Source: Phragmites australis (Eukaryota; Streptophyta; Magnoliopsida; Poales; Poaceae). Taken from it: a stretch of DNA of 64,000 bases. The stretch lies in the NCBI RefSeq assembly GCF_958298935.1, contig NC_084931.1, positions 12,737,334 through 12,801,333 on the forward strand, written 5' to 3'. The notes beneath the pieces are model-generated. The model was given only the letters and a program-made list of their open reading frames with translations. It ran no database searches and was not told the DNA's origin. The position numbers were made by a program, and so were the translations under genes. Shown piece after piece: positions 31,471 through 42,487 of this stretch. How positions within the stretch are numbered: position 1 is the stretch's first letter; each line of letters begins with the position of its first letter.

Positions 31471-32040
31471 TGCTATTTTTCTTCCGAAGGTTTGTTTCTC
31501 CTTCGGTGCGGAGGCATACACTCTTATCCTCCGACTTAGCCGAAAGGTGCGCCGCCTTCTTTGAGGTCGCGCAGCACTTTGGCTTTTTTTCTTCCGAAGG
31601 TTTGTTTCTCCTTTGGTGCGGGGACAGGCACTCTTAGCCCCCGACTTAGCCGAGAGGTGCACCGCCTTCTTTGAGGTCGAGCAGCACTTCAGCTTTTTTT
31701 TTTCTTCCGAAGGTTTGTTTCTCCTTCGGTGCAGGGGCAGGCACTCTTAGCCCCCAACTTAGCTGAGAGGTGCGCCACCTTCTTTGAGGTCTTGCAGGAC
31801 TTTGGCTTTTTTTTCTTCTAAAGGTTTGTTTCTCCTTCGATGTGGGGGCAGGCACTTTAGCCCCTGACTTAGCCGAGAGGTGCGCCGCCTTCTTTGAGGT
31901 CGAGTAGCACTTTAGCTTTTTTTTCTGTTGAACGTTTGTTTCTCCTTCGGTGCGAAAGCAGGCACTCTTAGCCCCTGACTTAGCCGAGAGGTGCGCCGCC
32001 TTCTTTGAGGTCGAGCAGCACTTCGGCTTGTTTCTTTCAT
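31471..32040. repeat. Tandem array (about 115-bp unit) in Tat element 1
   Basis: Five units, each with TTCTTCCGAAGGTTTGTTTC, a GGCACTCTTAGCCCCCGACT-like block and GGTGCGCCGCCTTCTTTGAG. It lies between the antisense gene and integrase. The minus ORFs 31048-31662 and 31646-31855 are translations of this array, not genes. Confidence 0.88.
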
Positions 32041-32589
32041 TTCACCCCCTTTTTTATAAGGATTATAGACATTCATGTGTAACTCAATCATAATTACTTT
32101 GCCATAGAGGCTAGGATGCTGCAGAAAGAAATTCTTTAAAATGTGGACAACTTCGAAGAAACCCATGATCGAAGTTTCACCGCGGGTTTGCGCCCGTCCA
32201 AAGTCAAAGGGTAAGATGTCTTTCTTTGACATTTCATGCCTTGACTTTTATGGTGAGTTTTCGGCGCGCTTCTTTCGAAGGCCTGCAACACTTCGACGAT
32301 GAATTATGCATACTCAACAAAAGTACATGCTTTCTTGGGGGTATTTCCATATATATTAGAGGGTTTACAATGGTTCTCCCTATGAGGAAAAAGTACAGCG
32401 CCTGTACACTATTTTGATAAAATGAAAGGAAAACAAAATTACATAAATTCGTGTGATTCGCCAATTGATTCGAAGACTTCCTCGGTTACTACACATAGAA
32501 CTTGCGAAGGTTCTGGTTATTCCAAGTTTTCGGGAGCTCATCACCTTCGATAGTAGCCTAGTGATAAGATCCGGGCCTTAACGACCTCT
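32041..32589. other. Spacer between array and integrase, Tat element 1
   Basis: No intact gene. The part from about 32460 to 32589 holds frameshifted remains of the integrase C-terminus on minus (an Asn-Leu-Arg-Lys-Phe-Tyr-like end). Confidence 0.4.
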
Positions 32590-33231
32590 TCACCAAAAAG
32601 GGTTCATCCCACTTGCTTGCAATTTTCCTATGACGGAAGGATTGTTGAGTCTTTGCAGTACCAAATCCCCAGGGGCGAAGTCCTTTGGGGACACTTTCTT
32701 GTCTCTCCATCTTCTAGTCTCCTCCTGATATCTGGTCAAGTTTTCAAAGACCTGTATTCTCATTTCCTCCGGTGCTTCTTTTGATGTCAATTGTTCGCTT
32801 TGTGCTAATTCATTCGTGACTCGAAATGATCTATTTTTACATTCCTCTAGAGTCATTGCCTCTTCGCCGAAGAGCAGATGAAATGGTGTGAACCCAGTCA
32901 GTCCTGTTAACATTGTTCTTACGGACCATAAGACCTTTGGCAACTCTTCCACCCACTTTCCTTTTGGCAGGCCTTGCAAACGCCTTGCGACACCAGCAAA
33001 AACAATGCCGTTTGCCCTTTCCACGGCTCCATTTGACTAGGGGTGATACATTGATGTGAAGTGGACTTTGATTCCCAAGTCTTCGCAGAATTGCCTAAAC
33101 CCTTTGCTATCAAATTGCATGCCGTAATCAACGGTCACTTCGCGTGGAACTCCAAAGAGGTAGATGATGTTCTGCCACAAGATTTTTCGGATATTTCTTG
33201 ACATTATATTCACCAGCGGCACTGCCTCCAC
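32590..33231 (-). pseudogene. Integrase core and C-terminus, Tat element 1
   Basis: Two ORFs in one frame: 33231-33037 gives FGVPREVTVDYGMQFDSKGF with the second catalytic Asp, then a stop (about 33037) inside the conserved His-Pro-x-Ser-Asn, then VERANGIVFAGVARRLQG carries the catalytic Glu. Downstream are KWVEELPKVLWSVRT, TPFHLLFGEEA and FAPGDLVLQRL, the usual end of Tat-type integrases. The first Asp lies in the frameshifted stretch before 33231 and was not located. Confidence 0.8.
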
Positions 33232-33307
33232 CCACTTGGAAAAGTATTCTACTGCGATGACAGCGTAACGTAAGTTTCACGAGGCAGTTGGTAACTGTCC
33301 GACAATG

Positions 33308-34147
33308 TCAATTCCCCACCGCGGTAACAGCCAGATCTGTGGTATGAGCTGTGTCTTTGTTGAAGGTCTGTTTGAACCCTTCGCCAAGTACTGGCACTGC
33401 ATACAACTTCGGACTATATACTCCGCATCGTAGACCGCCTTCGGCCAAAAAAAATCCTTTCCTGAATACTTTTCTGACGAGGGCTTGAGTGCCTACGTGC
33501 CAGCCACACAGTCCTCCATGTATTTCTCTCAGCAAGTTTTGCCCCTCTGCCTGGGATATACATCGCAGCATCGGTGCATAGAGTCCCATCTTGTACAAGT
33601 TGTCACCCACAATTTTGTAGTTTCTGGCTCTCTGGGCTATGCGCTTCGCCTCAACATTATCTTCGGGCACATAGTAGCCGCGAAGATAAGCCACTATAGG
33701 AGAGCGCCAATCTTCTCTCTCAACTATAGCGACTGAGCGTGCCTTCTGCGAAGAGGCCTCTACAGCTGGCACCTTCAACTTCCGATAAAACAAATATGGC
33801 GGTATCGGTAGATTTTGCGCTGTGGCCTTTGCGAGGTTATCGGCCTCAAAGTTGTCATTTCTCGATATGCTCTTGACTGTGAATCCCAAGAAGTGCTTTT
33901 CCATGCTTCGAACCACTGCCATGTATTTGACTAGTTCTGGCTCCTTCGTCTGAAATGTCTTGTCAATTTGGCTTGCTATCACTTTAGAGTCCATCTTAAC
34001 CAATACCCTCCGAGCGCCCAAAGCTCGCGCCTTGCGAAGGCCAAGGAGAATTGCTTTGTACTCCGCAACATTGTTTGTCGATCGAAACTCGAGCCTGGCA
34101 GCGTATCTCAACTTCACACCCGAAGGCGAAGACAGCATTGCCGCCAC
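33308..34147 (-). pseudogene. Second (archaeal-type) RNase H and integrase N-terminus, Tat element 1
   Basis: Residues 1-120 match the extra RNase H of Tat elements: RSTNNVAEYKAILLGL with the Glu, LVKMDSKVIASQI with an Asp, and ISRNDNFEADNLAKA with the last Asp. An integrase zinc finger begins at about residue 207 (IHGGLCGWHVGTQALVRKVF), after which the frame is lost and the final stretch is out of frame. The first catalytic Asp of this RNase H would lie before the ORF start at 34147, near the decayed link to RNase H 1. Confidence 0.8.
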
Positions 34148-34175
34148 ACCAGCGCCCGAAGCACCGCAGGCTCCG

Positions 34176-34661
34176 TCACAATATGCGATCTAGACCTGGT
34201 CTAACGATACATCTTCTGGAGCTTCTGCCTGCGGCATCTGCCATGAACTCCGCTAATGCCTGAGACTTCATTGCTGTTCTTGCACCAAAAACTATCATGA
34301 ATGGTGCGATCTCTGCAACCCATTTTGCAATCCTCCCCGTAGCTTCATGATTTTCAAACATGTCACGAAGGGGTAGGGAGGTGGGCACTGTAATCTTGAG
34401 AGCCGTAAAGTAATGGTGAAGCTTCCATGATGCCATTACTAGCGCATATGCCCTCTTTTCCGTTTCGGAGTAGAACCTCTTCAGGCCAACCAAAGCCTCC
34501 GACACATAGTATACCGGAAATTGTTGGAACTTGTTATTTTCTTGCCTTTCTTGCATGAGTACGGCACTTACTGCCGAAGGGGATGCTGCTATGTATAGCA
34601 ACCACTCAGCCTTGGGATTAGAGCTGGACAGGGCCGTGAGCTTCGTTAGATGTTCCTTCAA
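34176..34661 (-). pseudogene. Ty3-type RNase H, Tat element 1
   Basis: 161 residues: LLYIAASPSAVSAVLMQER, PVYYVSEALVGLKRFYSETEK, ALVMASWKLHHYF and ITVPTSLPLRDMFENHEATG. In the first motif the usual catalytic Asp position reads Ile-Ala-Ala-Ser, as is common in the degenerate first RNase H of Tat elements. It is followed on the same strand by the second RNase H. Confidence 0.75.
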
Positions 34662-34704
34662 CGCGTCGAAGGCTTCCTACTGTTTCGCTCCCCATTTGAG
34701 GGGG

Positions 34705-35153
34705 TCAGAGACTTTTAGCATTTTGAAGAAAGGTAGGCTTCACTCGGCTGATTTTGCGATGAACCGGTTTAGGCACTGCCAACCTGCCTGCCACGCGCTG
34801 TGCTTGTTTTCTGCTCTGCGGGGGTCTCATGTCAATTATTGCTTGAATTTTTTGGGGTTCCACCTCAATGCCCCTTTTAGAGACCAAGAAGCCCAGCAAC
34901 CTTCACGCACCACGCTGGCGTCAAGCAACTTCTGCACTTCAGCCTTAGCTGCCTCTTCCCTCTCTTTTTAAGCCTTCTGAAGCTTTTGCTTCTTGGGCTT
35001 CGCATTTGGGTCCACATTTAAAGTGTGTTGAATGATTTCTCTGCTAACTCCTTGCAAATCCTTCGGAGACCAGGCAAAGATATCTTCGTTATTGCAAAGG
35101 AACATTATCAAACCTTCGCTGAGCTTCTTCTGTGATTTCTGCCCCGATGACAA
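34705..35153 (-). pseudogene. Reverse transcriptase remnant without catalytic core, Tat element 1
   Basis: From the right, a segment with DIFAWSPKDLQGVSREIIQHTL and a basic linker leads into AEVQKLLDASVVRE. This jumps, around 34895-34905, straight to LLGFLVSKRGIEVEPQKIQAI, which normally lies after the catalytic box. About 170 residues including the YxDD motif are missing, so this RT is inactive. Compare the intact length at 53169-53963. Confidence 0.75.
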
Positions 35154-35199
35154 CGTCCTTGTCTAGCCTGTCTGGACACAGCGGCACTTTCTTGGTTTG

Positions 35200-36075
35200 T
35201 CATTCTGGTCCAGCCTTCGCCATTTTATGTACCTTCGGTTGCTCTTCGCGCTCTTCATGATCCATCGAACGTCCAGCCACTACGTAGACATTTCGCCAGC
35301 CTAGAGTATTTCCCACTTCAATCCTACGGGACACATGTTCATCTCTGAGCACCATTATGACACCTCTAGGACTAGGCATCTTCATGCACAGATATGCATG
35401 GTGCGGTATTTCTCTAAATGTAATCAGGACTCCTCGTTCGAATATTGCATTATAGGGATAGTTGATATCAACCACATCGAAGGTGATATCCTCCGTTGGA
35501 AAGTTTGACCCTTCACCAAATGACACTGGGATTGCTATCTTCCCCAAAGCATTGATTGACTTTCCACCGAAGCCTAGTAGCGGGGACCCAGCCTGGTGAA
35601 GGTCACTTCGTTGCAAACCCATCCTATCAGAAGCATCAGCAAAGATGATATCTGCCGAGCTTCTGCCATCTATCATAATTATGTGCACATCATTTCCTAA
35701 AATGTTTGCCATAACCACGAAGGCGTCAATATGTGGGTAATCTAGAACCCTCATGTCCTCCTGTGAGAAGATAATGGGCACATCGAACCACCTTGAATGG
35801 ACATTAGTTGGCCCTACACCAACGTGGTTAACCCTTCGCACATATTCTTTTCGCTTCCTCTTCGATTCCGTTTCATGATTGGATCCTCCAGAGATTGCCA
35901 AAACAACGTTGTATCCACGGTTTACTGTGCTCACCGATCTGCTGGTCTCCAGGGGGGCTTCGATCGCTGGTCTTGGTGGAGGCGGAGGTAGCTCTCCTTG
36001 GAAAGCCAACTGGCCAGCCGTTTGGTCTGGCGGGGCCAAAGGTACAAGAACATATTGGTGTGTCGGCACAACCAT
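35200..36075 (-). pseudogene. gag C-terminus and aspartic protease, Tat element 1
   Basis: 291 codons open. A Pro-rich start leads to [20 protein letters not shown], then the protease: [20 protein letters not shown] (Asp-Gly-Arg where Asp-Gly-Gly is usual), [35 protein letters not shown] and [16 protein letters not shown]. It ends [13 protein letters not shown] and an acidic tail. The Asp is kept, but the Gly to Arg change next to it probably harms activity. Confidence 0.8.
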
Positions 36076-36412
36076 TGGTCACCACTGGTTAGCGAATGTT
36101 GTGCTTGGGTTGCGGGTCTGATTGTTTTCCCACACTTCACCTTGCCTAAAATGTGTGGCATGATGCACGATTCTTGCATGATCGAAGGATTATTTTGCTA
36201 AGCTTTTTTTATGGCCATGACCAGTGGGCACTGTTTAGTCCTATGACCAGCACCTTCGCCATGTAACTCACAGTACAATGTGATTGGGTCCTGCAGGGCC
36301 TGTCCACCTCGGCCTCCTCGGCCTCAGCCTTGGCCTCTGACACTCCAGCCTCCTCGAGTAGCCCCGCCTTGTGCTTCACTTATTGCTTGGGCGACTTCAA
36401 CTGGTCTGGAGT

Positions 36413-37730
36413 CTATCTGGTTGACTTCTTTTTGCTTTGATGTGTACTCAAATGCTTTGGCTTTTTTGACATGCTTCGATCTATCTCTGGAGTGTCAGTG
36501 CTTGCCTCTCTGGCTGATGCATTTGTCTTTAGCATTTTTAAAGCTGCCAACGCACTCTTCCTCCGAAGGTGATCCAACTTGGACCTTGCGTACTCTTCCA
36601 TCTTATTGAAGAGCTCTTGTACATTATCTGGCCTCTTTCGTGTAAGCATTCCTGCCAAAAGCCCTCCTCTGATGCCCTGTATAGCGGCATCAATGCTGGT
36701 GTCTTCGCTCAAGCCCTTCGCCTAGCAGCGAATGTGTACAAAACGACACATATAGCTCCATAGTGTCTCCGTGGGCTGCTACTTCAGTGCAAAGAGGTCG
36801 CTGGCGGTAACCTTGTCCGCTCGATTTCCTTGAAATTACTATATAGGGCATTGCGTAATTGCTCCCACTAATAAATAGATCCTGGAGGCAACACAGAGTA
36901 CCATGACCTTGCTATCCCTTTAACTACCAGTACAAAGGCCTTCGCCAGTGTCGCATCGTCTCCTCCAGCAGATTCGACTGCCACCTCGAAACTCATTACA
37001 AACTCTCTCGAATCTGACTCTCCATCAAACATTACCACTCTAGGCATCTTGAATCCCGAAGACCACGGCTGGTTCTCCAAGCCAACAGAGAGCGGTAACT
37101 TTGGATCACCCGCGCATGACTGTCGTCAAAGGTCCTGCGCCGGATGTGTTATGACTTCTGATGGAGTTATGTGGCGAACTGTTTCATCTGCTCGATGCAC
37201 TATGTCAATCTCTTCATGCATTTTCTCCAGTGTTCTTCTGCTTCTTCTACTCGTTGGCGATATTCCGCGGCCTACCGACTTGCTACCAAGCTATCCAGCA
37301 TGCGCTTTTTGTGTGCAATTTGCCTCCCCAATTTTTTGGCTTCTAGCTTGGCTGTTCTTTCTTCTTCTATTTCATCTTCGTCTCCATATTCTCCGAAGTT
37401 ACCCAGGTCATCCCACTATTCAGCAACATGCGCCTTTCTTCTTTCTTCTGCCAAAGCCTTGAAGTGGGCGCGAACATTAGCTTCTATGCCTCACACTGCT
37501 CCTGCTACGTCTTCCTTGATGGCCGCTTCGTGGCTGTCTCTGTTATTGCCTGGGAGTGCCACATCAAAACCATCATGTTCTTGCTGGCTGCAGCCGGCTC
37601 CACCGGTCAAAGCGTTGCCCCGATCCGGCACCACCGAAGGGAGCGTTTCGGCCGAAGCCCTGGCTGGAACCTAGCACTCCGGCAATGTTTCCGATGTACC
37701 GAGTGGCTTTGTCTTCTTTTTAAGTGGCAT
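36413..37730 (-). pseudogene. gag: gag of Tat element 1
   Basis: A likely start at 37730 gives MPLKKKTKPLGTSETLPE, followed by a Glu/Lys/Arg-rich, coiled-coil-like region with several stops and a frameshift near 37220. ORF 36868-37080 has FKMPRVVMFDGESDSREFV and AKAFVLVVKGIARSWYSVLPPGSI, the core of retrotransposon gag. ORF 36413-36712 has QGIRGGLLAGMLTRKRPDNVQELFNKMEEY, the following part. Plus ORFs at 37049-37838 are shadows of this region. Confidence 0.75.
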
Positions 37731-37750
37731 GACTTCGGTCTGTTCGATCC

Positions 37751-37767
37751 CCACGGTCAGCGCCAAC
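37751..37767 (-). other. Candidate primer binding site, Tat element 1
   Basis: The minus strand immediately inside the right LTR reads GTTGGCGCTGACCGTGG. The GGCGC core is shared with Tat element 2 (58370-58386). The tRNA is not identified. Confidence 0.5.
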
Positions 37768-38363
37768 TGTTGGAACCCAAGTCCCTAGACAAGGAAGGCC
37801 TTCGATCTAGAGGGGAAGCCGAAAGTTTCGAAGTGTGACACGTATTAGAGGGTGAGATAATCTTAATTGCTTTGTCACCTCAGTTACAGTGCTAGCCTTT
37901 ATAGCCCGTACTCAACCACTCCACACTAGGATTTACAGTTTCACCCCCCAATTGCCACATTCTCGACATATTCGTGGGTATTATGGTACCATCAAGTACA
38001 TCTACGCATTTACAACTATACCCTGAGCGGCTACACGGGCTTCGACGCCCCCAGGCACCTTTGGCCAGCCTCGACGCTGCACCATGAGTCACCCTTCGGT
38101 CTTCATCCGAAGGTTCGCTAGGATCTTCACATATTCTGATCCCCGGCGCCGTGGGTCGACCTTCGGGCTCCGACCAAAGGCCTACTAGAGCCTTCACCTA
38201 TGCTGACAGTTGGCATTGCGGATCGACCTTCGGCCTCCGACCGAAGGCCCGCTAGAGCCTTTGTCTGCACTTCCTGAAACACAACTGTAATATTCATCAG
38301 TGCTCAACCACCGGCGGACTTCGACTCTCCATCCGATGGGGTACGGGAGATCATCTCCCAACA
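37768..38363 (-). repeat. 5' LTR of Tat element 1
   Basis: 596 bp, TGTTGGAACCC...CCCAACA on plus. A minus TATA-like box lies at about 37898-37903. The LTR pair differs by about 8% by eye plus indels (571 against 596 bp). Confidence 0.85.
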
Positions 38364-38368
38364 AGAAC
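38364..38368. repeat. Target site duplication AGAAC (right)
   Basis: Matches 19464-19468. Confidence 0.85.
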
Positions 38369-40250
38369 ATAGTAGAATATAGTACAATAGACATAGTAGA
38401 ATATAGTAAAATAGAACCGAGGAGTTAGCTCATGATATTTGGACCAGTCTATGTTAAATTCATGAGGGTTAAAGGAAAATCTGGGAGAAAAGATATGATG
38501 TGCTATTGAATAATCTTAGTCAATTTAAGATGTTTCCCAATGAGTTATGCAACAATATGTATTCTCGTATGAATATGCTTGTTGTGGAAATCAATTCTCT
38601 TGAACTTACTCAATTGTCTCAAGGAGACATTATTCGTAGGATCTTGACAGTGCTTCCTAAGCCAGAATACAACATCATCATCTCTCTTCTTCATGAATGG
38701 GACATCAATGACATAACATCACCGATGCCGTTGGGAAGATTTGTTCTCATGAGATGTTCTTGTTTAGAGATCAAGGTGAAGAGTCTTCATCCAAGAAGAA
38801 TCTTGCTCTCAAGGCTAAGATGCTTGGCAAGAAGAAGAAGATGATGAAGCTTCCATCATCAAGTGACGGTGATGAAGATGATGATGATAATAATGACTCC
38901 GACACCGAGGTTGCCCTCCTCATGAGAAGAACTACAAGGATGATATCCAAGTTAGGAAAGAAGGGCTACAACTATAATCCCAAGAAAAACAAATTCCTCT
39001 CAAAGAAATTTGACAAGTCTGGTGGTGGACACAAGAAGAAGTGCTACAATTATGTGATTATGGCCACATGTCATATGATTGCCCTCATCCCGACAAGAGA
39101 AACAAGAATAAGAGCAAGTCAAATGATGAAAGTGATGATGAGGACAGGCACAATAAGAAGGGTCAAGACAAGCAGAAGAAGAAGAAGCTATTCAACAAGA
39201 AGGGTGGAGGTTGCAAGGCTTACATTGTTAGTGAATAGCTCTCCGACGAGAGCTCAAGTGATGCTTCAAGCAATGATGAAAACAACAACTTCGTGGGCCT
39301 CGCCATCACCAATGATCCACCAATTCCTCCACCACCTATGTGCCTCATGGCAAAAGGTAACAACAAGGTGAGTAGTAAGAATGATGATAGTCTTTCCCCA
39401 AATGATCTATCTAAGCTTATGAATGACTATGCTATTATCATCAAGAAGAAAAAAGCTAAAATCAAGTCTCTTGAAAATATTAATGCTAAGCTTAGCTCTA
39501 ATCATGATGAGTTACTTGCTAAATACACCAATATACTTAAAAAACATGATGAAGTAGTTGCATCTAGCAAGTCTCTTGAAGAGAGCAACAAGAAACTAAA
39601 ACTTGAGCATGTACCCTTTAAATGCAAATATCAAGAACTTGAGTTAGCTTATGATGCTATTGACCCTAGCATTAATGAATTATCTACTATTGATGTTGTT
39701 AAGGTCAATGCATCTAACTTTTGTGATGATCTACGCCATGATCCTCTTCATGTGATAATTTGTCATGTTCTAGAACTAACCATACAAGGGAGCAAGAGCA
39801 CAAAGATAAGATGGCTATTCTCAATTCATATGTGACCTGGTTGACTAAGGGGGAGTACAATCTAAAGGAAATCCTCATGAAGAATGTGATGTACTATAAC
39901 AAGAAAGGCCTTGGATACTTCCCCAACATGGTGGAAAACATCATCAAGTCACCGGAGGTCAAGAATTGCTTCATCAAGGAAGTTAGTTCATATTGCCAAT
40001 ATTGTGAAGTCACAGTCACTACACAAGGGAGTGTCCAAATCCTACTAAACCCCTCCCTACTTTGCCTTCTAAATACAAGTTCACTTCTAATGACAATCAT
40101 TTCTTATTGTATAAGCTTATTGGAACTCAAGCTAAGGACAAGTTTCGTAGGAAACTTTGTGTGGCTAAAGCTCTTGTATCTCATGTCAAAGGTACCAAAC
40201 TTGTTTGGGTACCAAAAAAAAAGCTTGATATCTTATGTGTAGGTGACCTA
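38369..40250 (+). pseudogene. gag: Copia gag, continued after the nested Tat element
   Basis: ORF 38500-38844 starts MLLNNLSQFKMFPNELCNNM and contains MNMLVVEINSLELTQLSQGDIIR and LTVLPKPEYNIII, the central copia gag (UBN2-type) domain. A CCHC knuckle lies near 39041-39090 (CDYGHMSYDCPHP, first Cys displaced by a small indel). ORF 39293-39835 is long, Lys-rich and coiled-coil-like (KKKAKIKSLENINAKLSSN). A second knuckle-like CQYCEV segment is near 39990. Long gag with a coiled coil fits SIRE/Maximus-type copia. At least four frameshifts separate the ORFs. Confidence 0.7.
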
Positions 40251-40261
40251 CAAAGCCGGTG

Positions 40262-40452
40262 GTAAGCACTGGGTGCTTGATAGTGGATGTACACAACATA
40301 TGACCGGTAATGTAAAAATGTTCACCTCACCAAAAGATGAAGTGGACAATTATGCAAAGTCACATTTGGTGATAATTCTAAGGCAAATGTGGTAGGTTTG
40401 GGTAAGGTGGTAATCTTCAATGATCTTTCTATCTCTAATGTGCTTTTAGTAT
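40262..40452 (+). pseudogene. Copia protease remnant, element truncated here
   Basis: Plus frame reads KHWVLDSGCTQHMTGNVKMF, the copia aspartic protease with Asp-Ser-Gly, then VGLGKVVIFNDLSISNVLLV. Sequence changes to the minus-strand LTR at 40475. No integrase, RT or RNase H of this element is found farther right, so the rest is deleted or lies outside the window. Confidence 0.7.
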
Positions 40453-40474
40453 GTCTGACCTTCTGAAGGTAATA

Positions 40475-41185
40475 TGATAAGTCGATTGGTGGACTTTCGA
40501 TGTTGATGATCCAAAGGCTCCAACCAAAATACATCGTAACCACTACACCACTACTCTATGGTTATCAACCGTGCCAAGACGTAGTTGACCTTGCCAAGAA
40601 GGCTTTTTCTGCAAGCGAATCGAGAACACAAGCAGGAATAGGTTGATGCAATCTGAATATTACTAATTACCAATGAAGTACTCGAGTTGAGGTTTCACAA
40701 ACCGAACAAGTGGCAAAACTATCTAAAAAAATAATCTAAGCAAACTCGAGCCTAAACTACAACAACTACTTTATATATGTAGGGGGAGCATGAGGAGGTA
40801 AACCTAGGATTGTGCAGCTATGGAGAGAAATGTACACAACCTGGACTCTCACACCGACACACTTACAAGACCTAACAAGGCCCACAACGGGGACACAACA
40901 CCTTATTTCATTAACTTTGACTAAACTATAAGGAATCTTTGATTGAGATTGGATCCATTGCAAAAGGTCTCGTCATAAGTTTTCTAGCAAGTCCAAGAAC
41001 GCCTCAATTGGACACCATATGCGAAAGTTATTTCCATTTTATTAACGTGCTGTCTTGGGACTGAACCTCAAGCCCGAGTTTGATTAGACTTCAAGTAAAC
41101 TGAGAGTTCAACTAGGACTCGACTTGGAGTCCAACCAGACTTTTCCTTCGAGTGATCATGTCTAGGTGAGATGGTGATGCTTCTC
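40475..41185 (-). repeat. 3' LTR of CRM-like relative
   Basis: The reverse complement matches the distal third of the 23540-24436 LTR, for example GGTTTGTGAAACCTCAACTC and CAGATTGCATCAACC. The boundary at about 41185 is estimated from a GGGAGAAG purine stretch just beyond; it may be off by tens of bases. Confidence 0.5.
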
Positions 41186-41208
41186 CCATATTCCTAAGAA
41201 ACAAGACA

Positions 41209-42487
41209 TCACAAGAACTTAGTAGTATCCAATTCTTTACTAAGAAAGTATGAATAGTGTGAAACGAGTTCAACCATCATCGGTTTGAGTATAGTATTAT
41301 CTTGCCCATAAATTTCTACATGAAGCAAAATGTGCAAGGCACTCTCATTATGTAATATCAAAAGTTCTTTATCAAATAATTGTACTTCTCTTTGAGATGA
41401 TTGTAGCTGATCATAATTTTCCATAGCAGAGAACATTGTTACAATGTATGTATGTGTCACTTCTTGCTCCCCTTCTTCAAAGAAGTGCTATTACATGGCA
41501 TCCTATTATCAATTTGCATCTTCTGTATAAAGAAAAGTGAACCAATGGTTGTCGTGTATGGTAGCAGCCAACAACGCTCGCTTTCCTAAGAACCATTCTA
41601 TAGATTGCAAATAGAACTCGAGAAACTTAACATGAGACTAATAGTGCTACTGCAGTCCTCCAAATATTCACTTTGTGATACAGTAATAGAAGATTTCAGA
41701 TTTGAACAAATATAAAATCGATGCACCATATATTCTATTTTTTCATTGTATTTGCCAATTACATAAAAAGTATGTTGTGACAAGTAGGGCAAGTTAGAAT
41801 TTAATTTTAAATTCTCCTCTAAACTATTCAGATGACAAAGAACATCAAATTAAAATAACCTAAAATATTTAGAGAAGATAGCAATTTCAACTCTTCTTGC
41901 GCACTAGAAATGCATTGAACATGTTTAATTTCAGAACAACTATTGATTTGTAAAACAGAATTAACACATTCATGCATAAGTTGTGGTCATGATTTAAATG
42001 AGGCATTACCACACAATTTGTTTTCGTCACAAGGAACAACAAGCAGATCATCTTTTGACAAAGATAAATCAAGAACTGGTTCCACTAACATTTGCTTTAC
42101 ATAAGCAACTTTTTCAATACATTTGTACTCTTCCTCAGCCGATATAGGTTCTTTAGAATTTGTACTTTTTCGTAACAAGCATGGTGTAGCAGATATCTCC
42201 TCTTTCTCCTTGTTCTCCTTCTCTTCATCCATCTTTATCCTGCAAAAGGTTAGCAATGGCAGGAGGTAAAGAGCTAGATATATTCCCAGTTGAAACTAAG
42301 ACATTTTGCATTTCAAAACATAGCATGATAGCTCATTATTATAAATTTTAGCAAGGTCAGATTTAGTGATAAATATAACACACCCTTGCTGATTTTCATA
42401 TTCATGCTCACGTTCTTTTATCTCATTTTCACCTAGCTCTTTTTCACATTTTACAATAGGGTTTAGGCATTGCAATTTCTTATGCAA
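41209..42487 (-). pseudogene. Acidic gag-downstream coding remains, no pol
   Basis: Minus ORFs 42296-42487, 41987-42256 (MLTFCRIKMDEEKENKEKEE..., then LVEPVLDLSLSKDDLLVVPCDEN) and 41209-41460 (ENYDQLQSSQREVQLFDKEL, LLHVEIYGQDNTI) read like one protein broken by stops. No known domain. It replaces pol in position. Confidence 0.45.

Larger units (their letters stand above)
19469..38363 (-). mobile_element. Tat-lineage Ty3/gypsy element 1 with antisense gene
   Basis: LTRs at 19469-20039 and 37768-38363 lie in direct orientation and are flanked by AGAAC on both sides. On minus, the order from the right LTR is gag, protease, RT, RNase H, a second (archaeal-type) RNase H, integrase. The second RNase H and the LTR-proximal antisense gene place it in the Tat lineage (Retand/Grande-like). 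On plus, a multi-exon gene occupies 20502-31114 and is split by the CRM-like insertion. Without that insertion the element is about 11.6 kb. Every coding part is broken. Confidence 0.85.

Noticed and set aside
31048..31855. Minus ORFs of 204 and 69 codons with repeated peptides
   Set aside because: Translations of the 115-bp tandem array, not a repeat protein gene.
37049..37838. Plus ORFs of up to 167 codons
   Set aside because: Shadows of the gag region read on minus, where conserved gag motifs and a coiled-coil-like stretch are found.
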